From: S012-113 sp039714715
Lineage (GTDB): Bacteria > Bacteroidota > Bacteroidia > Cytophagales > Cyclobacteriaceae
Direction of reading: 5' to 3'
Assembly (NCBI GenBank): GCA_039714715.1
Contig: JBDLIU010000181.1
Span: 1 to 9,205 of the forward strand
DNA: 9,205 bases
Below the pieces are notes generated by a model, which worked only from the letters and a program-made list of their open reading frames with translations, was not told where the DNA came from and did no database searches. A program made the translations under genes and the position numbers. Positions 6,833 to 9,205 of this stretch are shown in pieces (the stretch's first letter is position 1; the number at the start of each line of letters is the position of its first letter).

Positions 6833-7402
6833 GTGGTTAAAATAGGGAAAAAACCGGAAAATGAAAGCATAATTTTAGGATTAGACCCTGGTACTAATGT
6901 AATGGGCTATGGTCTTATCAGAACTATTGGCAAAAAAGTATCTGTAATCCAATTCGGTGTTATTCACCTGAAAAAATATGCTGGCTATGAATTAAAGCTA
7001 AAAAAGATCTTTGAACGGGTACTTGGAATTATAGATGAGTACAGCCCGGATGAGGTCGCCCTGGAGGCCCCTTTTTATGGAAAAAATGTACAATCTATGC
7101 TCAAACTTGGCAGAGCTCAAGGAGTAGCCATGGCAGCGGCACTATACCGTGAAATACCCATTACAGAATATGCACCAAAAAAGGTAAAACAAGCCGTAAC
7201 CGGTAATGGTAATGCTTCTAAAGAGCAAGTTGCTCATATGATGTTGCAATTGCTAAATATTAAAGAAGCACCCAAACTGCTTGATGCCACAGACGCACTG
7301 GGTGTAGCCCTATGCCATCATTACCAGAAAGGAAAACTGGTCACATCAAAATCTAAAAGTTGGGGAGATTTCGTTACCAAGAATCCGGGAAGGGTGAAGT
7401 AG
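6833..7402 (+). CDS. ruvC: crossover junction endodeoxyribonuclease RuvC
   Basis: Holliday-junction resolvase that works as a dimer with RuvAB in recombination repair. The 189 residues carry the RNase H-like acidic set: Asp18 in LGLDPG, Glu79 in ALEAPFYGKN, and Asp151 and Asp154 in DATDALGVALCHH, corresponding to E. coli D7, E66, D138 and D141. The start must be the GTG at 6833: an in-frame TAA directly precedes it, and the next in-frame ATG lies inside the LDPGTNVMG active-site segment. The tail ends SWGDFVTKNPGRVK. A diverged second copy of the last 57 bp lies at 7638-7694, so this 3' end may have been exchanged or separated from its original downstream sequence. The start is 2 bp from the divergent flippase-like gene. 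Confidence 0.96.
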   Translation: MVKIGKKPENESIILGLDPGTNVMGYGLIRTIGKKVSVIQFGVIHLKKYAGYELKLKKIFERVLGIIDEYSPDEVALEAPFYGKNVQSMLKLGRAQGVAMAAALYREIPITEYAPKKVKQAVTGNGNASKEQVAHMMLQLLNIKEAPKLLDATDALGVALCHHYQKGKLVTSKSKSWGDFVTKNPGRVK

Positions 7403-7495
7403 CAATTTCCCCAATAAGATAAACCTATCGGGCAAGTAAATAACAATGATCAAACAATGTATGTTCCTGATAGATGCGATGGGTGAAATTTATAT

Positions 7496-7510
7496 TTGTA
7501 TGTACAAGCA
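7496..7510. repeat. 15-bp dyad direct repeat, copy 1
   Basis: TTGTATGTACAAGCA is identical to the sequence at 7557-7571. It contains the inverted arms TTGTA / TACAA around a TG centre. The repeated dyad is the kind of site bound by a dimeric regulator or recombinase, though nothing shows which. Confidence 0.6.
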
Positions 7511-7556
7511 ATCCAAGTCAATATTCATTTCAATAGTTATAAAAGGCATTTTTAGC

Positions 7557-7571
7557 TTGTATGTACAAGCA
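7557..7571. repeat. 15-bp dyad direct repeat, copy 2
   Basis: Exact second copy, starting 61 bp after the first. Here the symmetry is longer: GCTTGTA (7555-7561) and TACAAGC (7564-7570) are perfect 7-bp arms around TG. A degenerate third copy (TAGTATGTATAAAC, 7575-7588, 11 of 14 matching) follows at once. Confidence 0.6.
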
Positions 7572-7637
7572 TTCTAGTATGTATAAACACCTCCAAATGT
7601 CAGAATCCACCAATTGGCGTGACCCTACTAAGCATTA

Positions 7638-7694
7638 TCAGAATCTAAAGCCTGGAAATATTTTATTGCTAAGAATCCGGGGAGGGTAAAATGA
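7638..7694 (+). pseudogene. displaced remnant of the ruvC 3' end
   Basis: These 57 bp align without gaps to the last 57 bp of ruvC (7346-7402), 41 of 57 identical by hand count. Translated in the matching frame they give SESKAWKYFIAKNPGRVK then TGA, against SKSKSWGDFVTKNPGRVK then TAG, 12 of 18 residues identical with a stop at the same place. Many differences are third-position or conservative (V/I, T/A, S/A), so the copy diverged while coding. An in-frame TAA at 7629-7631 and the lack of a start codon mean it cannot be expressed as a separate protein. Weak further similarity to ruvC upstream (GGCGTGACCCTA at 7616-7627 and CATTATCAG at 7633-7641) suggests a longer, decayed remnant with a deletion. 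Confidence 0.75.
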
Positions 7695-7696
7695 TA

Positions 7697-7723
7697 AAAA
7701 TTCAAATATTAAATTTGAATTTT
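7697..7723 (+). terminator. AT-rich inverted repeat, possible terminator
   Basis: A perfect 11-bp stem, AAAATTCAAAT (7697-7707) and ATTTGAATTTT (7713-7723), has a 5-nt loop and ends in T4. It begins 2 bp after the stop of the ruvC-tail remnant, where an original ruvC terminator would be expected. The stem is very AT-rich, so hairpin strength is low; it could instead be a binding site. Confidence 0.45.
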
Positions 7724-7886
7724 CCGACACCTTTCTGAATCGTTAGAATAAATATATTTTAATTAGTATTTTGGCTTAGATTTTTTTTGTATAAATGCTT
7801 AGATAATAAACAATCTGAATACCTGATATGCATAATACTGTTACGAAAATCAGAAGATTATTTTTTTTACGAACGAATTCACAATT
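7724..7886. promoter_or_regulatory. AT-rich leader upstream of the lipoprotein gene
   Basis: No gene is seen. The region holds two short repeat pairs, GCTTAGAT (7774-7781 and 7797-7804) and TTACGAA (7841-7847 and 7867-7873), plus T8 runs at 7781-7788 and 7861-7868. A TTTG at 7770-7773 and TATAAATG at 7790-7797 are only a poor promoter match. There is no Shine-Dalgarno sequence before the ATG at 7887. The promoter of the lipoprotein gene should lie here, but its position cannot be fixed by eye. Confidence 0.3.
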
Positions 7887-8504
7887 ATGAAAAAAACAAT
7901 TTCGAGAGCTATGATTATAACCTATGCTCTGTTTATGGTTGGCTGCGCATCTACTTACAAACCTATTAATCCACATTATCTAAATTATAACTCTGTTGAT
8001 GAACACGATGGGATTGTCATGTCATACAAATATGATGTGCTTCGTGAAAAGGGAAATAATAAATATGCAAAGAAAGAGGAATTAAAAGGAGTTAAACTAA
8101 TTGCTGTAAAAATTACAAACAATACGAATTCGGCAATTACTGTTGGTAAAGACATGTTATTATTTGCAGGCCAAAATCAAATATTCCCAATGGAGCCAAC
8201 TGCAATCAAGAATTCTATCAAACAGATCGTGCCAGCATATTTACCTTACATGTTGCTTAGCTTTTTAAACTTGTATGTGACAAAAAACGGCAGTACAGAA
8301 ACATATCCAATAGGTTTGGCTCTAGGTCCTGGAATTACAATTGGCAATATGGCTACTGCCGGATCAGCTAACACAAAATTGTTAGCTGAATTGAATGCGA
8401 ATAATATATTGGATAAAGATATCCAGAGTGGAGAAACTATTTCTGGAATTATTGGAGTTCGGGATATCGGATTCAATCCACTTACTTTTAAATTGAATAA
8501 ATAA
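7887..8504 (+). CDS. putative lipoprotein of unknown function
   Basis: A 205-residue protein with a type II signal peptide: MKK, a hydrophobic stretch 8-18 and a lipobox MVG-C at Cys20. The residues after the cysteine (ASTYK) lack the acidic run of the Bacteroidota surface-export signal, so an anchor facing the periplasm is likelier. Residues about 66-102 look like a beta-rich domain (GVKLIAVKITNNTNSAITVG, then LLFAGQ). A hydrophobic segment at 112-130 and a Gly/Ala-rich segment at 142-160 could contact or enter a membrane. I do not recognise the family. It stands alone between the ruvC scar and a convergent flavoprotein gene. Its sequence looks more AT-rich than its neighbours, which hints at separate acquisition but is not proof. 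Confidence 0.82.
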   Translation: MKKTISRAMIITYALFMVGCASTYKPINPHYLNYNSVDEHDGIVMSYKYDVLREKGNNKYAKKEELKGVKLIAVKITNNTNSAITVGKDMLLFAGQNQIFPMEPTAIKNSIKQIVPAYLPYMLLSFLNLYVTKNGSTETYPIGLALGPGITIGNMATAGSANTKLLAELNANNILDKDIQSGETISGIIGVRDIGFNPLTFKLNK

Positions 8505-8531
8505 GTCAACTAATAACATTTGACATAAAGC

Positions 8532-8561
8532 ATTTGGAAGCAACTCTACAAGCTACCAAAT
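8532..8561. terminator. hairpin between convergent genes, possible bidirectional terminator
   Basis: ATTTGGAAGC (8532-8541) pairs with GCTACCAAAT (8552-8561) with one mismatch around a 10-nt loop. It lies between the stops of the lipoprotein and flavoprotein genes. No T-run follows on either strand, so intrinsic termination is only a possibility. The rest of 8505-8643 shows no gene. Confidence 0.3.
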
Positions 8562-8643
8562 CATCCGCAATTATTTAGTGATTCATGTACAGTTTGGAGG
8601 CATTAATGTGTCAGGAGATAACTTCCAACACCACTTTTTTAAT

Positions 8644-9174
8644 CTAAAACACAATTAACTCATTAATCTGCTTCTGGATCTGGTCCAGGTATGGCTCATG
8701 ATCCATGGTGCCATCTTTTACGTAATTATACAGTTTGGTAAACCTGGGCTTCCTAGCAAGCACATGCGCCCTGCAATAATTGAGGATATCGGTCAGGTGG
8801 CTCATAGCATGAGCACTGCCCAAATCGCCAGCAGAAACGCCTATTAAAGCGGCCTTTTTATCAGTGAAAGTGTCAGGGAATTCCAGCCCATCAATGAATG
8901 CTTTTAAAACACCTGGAAATGAGCCATTGTATTCTGGTACTATAAACACAAACTTCTCCGCATCCTTCATCTTTTCTCTAAACACATTGAATTGCTCATT
9001 CTTACCTGAATTTTTATACAATGCAGTAAATGTGAAATCCTCTGGTAAGTCCCGTAAATCAATGATTTCTGCAGATAAACCAGATGTTTCTGCAAGGGCT
9101 GCATAGGATCTGGCAACAGAAGGAGATAAAGCATCTGGTCGATTAGTTCCTGATATGATTAATATCTTTTTCAC
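8644..9174 (-). CDS. NADPH-dependent FMN reductase family flavoprotein
   Basis: A 176-residue flavodoxin-fold protein of the NADPH-dependent FMN reductase family (azoreductase / chromate-reductase-like), a cytoplasmic enzyme that binds FMN and passes electrons from NAD(P)H to flavin, quinone or other acceptors. Marks are the phosphate-binding loop SGTNRPDALS (8-17) after the first strand, PEYNGSFPGVLKAFIDGLE at 80-98, which contacts FMN and the dimer interface, and GVSAGDLGSAHAMSHL at 112-127. Length is normal for the family. The start is GTG at 9174, with MKKILIISGT as a standard N-terminus; an in-frame stop lies 15 bp upstream and no ATG intervenes. It converges on the lipoprotein gene across about 140 bp. 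The physiological substrate cannot be inferred. Confidence 0.9.
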   Translation of the reverse strand: MKKILIISGTNRPDALSPSVARSYAALAETSGLSAEIIDLRDLPEDFTFTALYKNSGKNEQFNVFREKMKDAEKFVFIVPEYNGSFPGVLKAFIDGLEFPDTFTDKKAALIGVSAGDLGSAHAMSHLTDILNYCRAHVLARKPRFTKLYNYVKDGTMDHEPYLDQIQKQINELIVF

Positions 9175-9205
9175 TACTTTATTTGTTAGCTATTATTACA
9201 AAGTA

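Larger units (their letters stand above)
7403..7637. other. 235-bp non-coding stretch between ruvC and the displaced ruvC tail
   Basis: No open frame here looks like a real gene. A 36-codon ATG frame (7579-7689) runs into the ruvC-tail copy in another frame and has no recognisable content. A weak hairpin (CCCAATA 7410-7416 with TATCGGG 7426-7432, one mismatch) follows the ruvC stop but has no T-run. The hexamer GTATGT occurs four times (7459, 7498, 7559, 7577). The stretch separates ruvC from a second copy of its own 3' end, so it may be inserted DNA or what remains of it. Confidence 0.55.

Noticed and set aside
7579..7689. 36-codon ATG frame (MYKHLQMSES...) across the spacer and the ruvC remnant
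   Set aside because: Its end reads the ruvC-tail copy in the wrong frame, which marks it as a chance frame. No family resemblance or translation signal is seen.
7403..7886. CRISPR array, tRNA or insertion sequence in the gene-poor region
   Set aside because: There are only two exact 15-bp repeats at irregular spacing. No tRNA-like cloverleaf, transposase frame or terminal inverted repeats with target duplication could be found.
7787..7969. 60-codon frame overlapping the lipoprotein start, and its antisense partner at 7776-7976
   Set aside because: The lipoprotein frame has a clear signal peptide and lipobox; these frames are AT-rich leader read-through.

Overview
The window reads as a chromosomal segment of a Bacteroidota bacterium, probably of the Cytophagales type (inference). 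The DNA is AT-rich, most starts lack a Shine-Dalgarno sequence, RuvC ends in the Bacteroidota-style NPGRVK tail, and the NodB deacetylase and flippase-like genes are of kinds common in that phylum. Nothing is close enough to name a genus.

Layout. (1) 65-880, plus strand: an alpha/beta hydrolase. It converges on (2) a minus-strand block, 6830 down to 899, of eight genes with gaps of 11 bp or less or small overlaps. In transcription order these are a flippase-like membrane protein (LPG_synthase_TM type), a membrane GT2 glycosyltransferase, a small possible winged-helix protein, a GAF-SpoIIE (PP2C) phosphatase, a NodB-type polysaccharide deacetylase, a second membrane GT2, MoaD and MoaE. (3) ruvC, plus strand 6833-7402, starts 2 bp from the first gene of that block. 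(4) 7403-7886 has no convincing gene. It holds a dyad-symmetric repeat, a displaced and diverged second copy of the last 57 bp of ruvC, and an AT-rich hairpin just after that copy. (5) A lipoprotein of unknown function (7887-8504) and a convergent NADPH-dependent FMN reductase-type flavoprotein (8644-9174) close the window.

How the genes may work together: the two glycosyltransferases, the deacetylase and the flippase-like protein look like a small pathway that builds and modifies an envelope glycolipid or polysaccharide at the inner membrane. The SpoIIE phosphatase and the small protein would be a regulatory arm within the same transcript. The molybdopterin synthase pair at the 3' end is functionally unrelated and probably only shares the transcript. 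The most unusual spot is the ruvC 3' end: the second in-frame tail with its own stop, 2 bp before a hairpin, looks like the scar of an insertion or gene-tail replacement.
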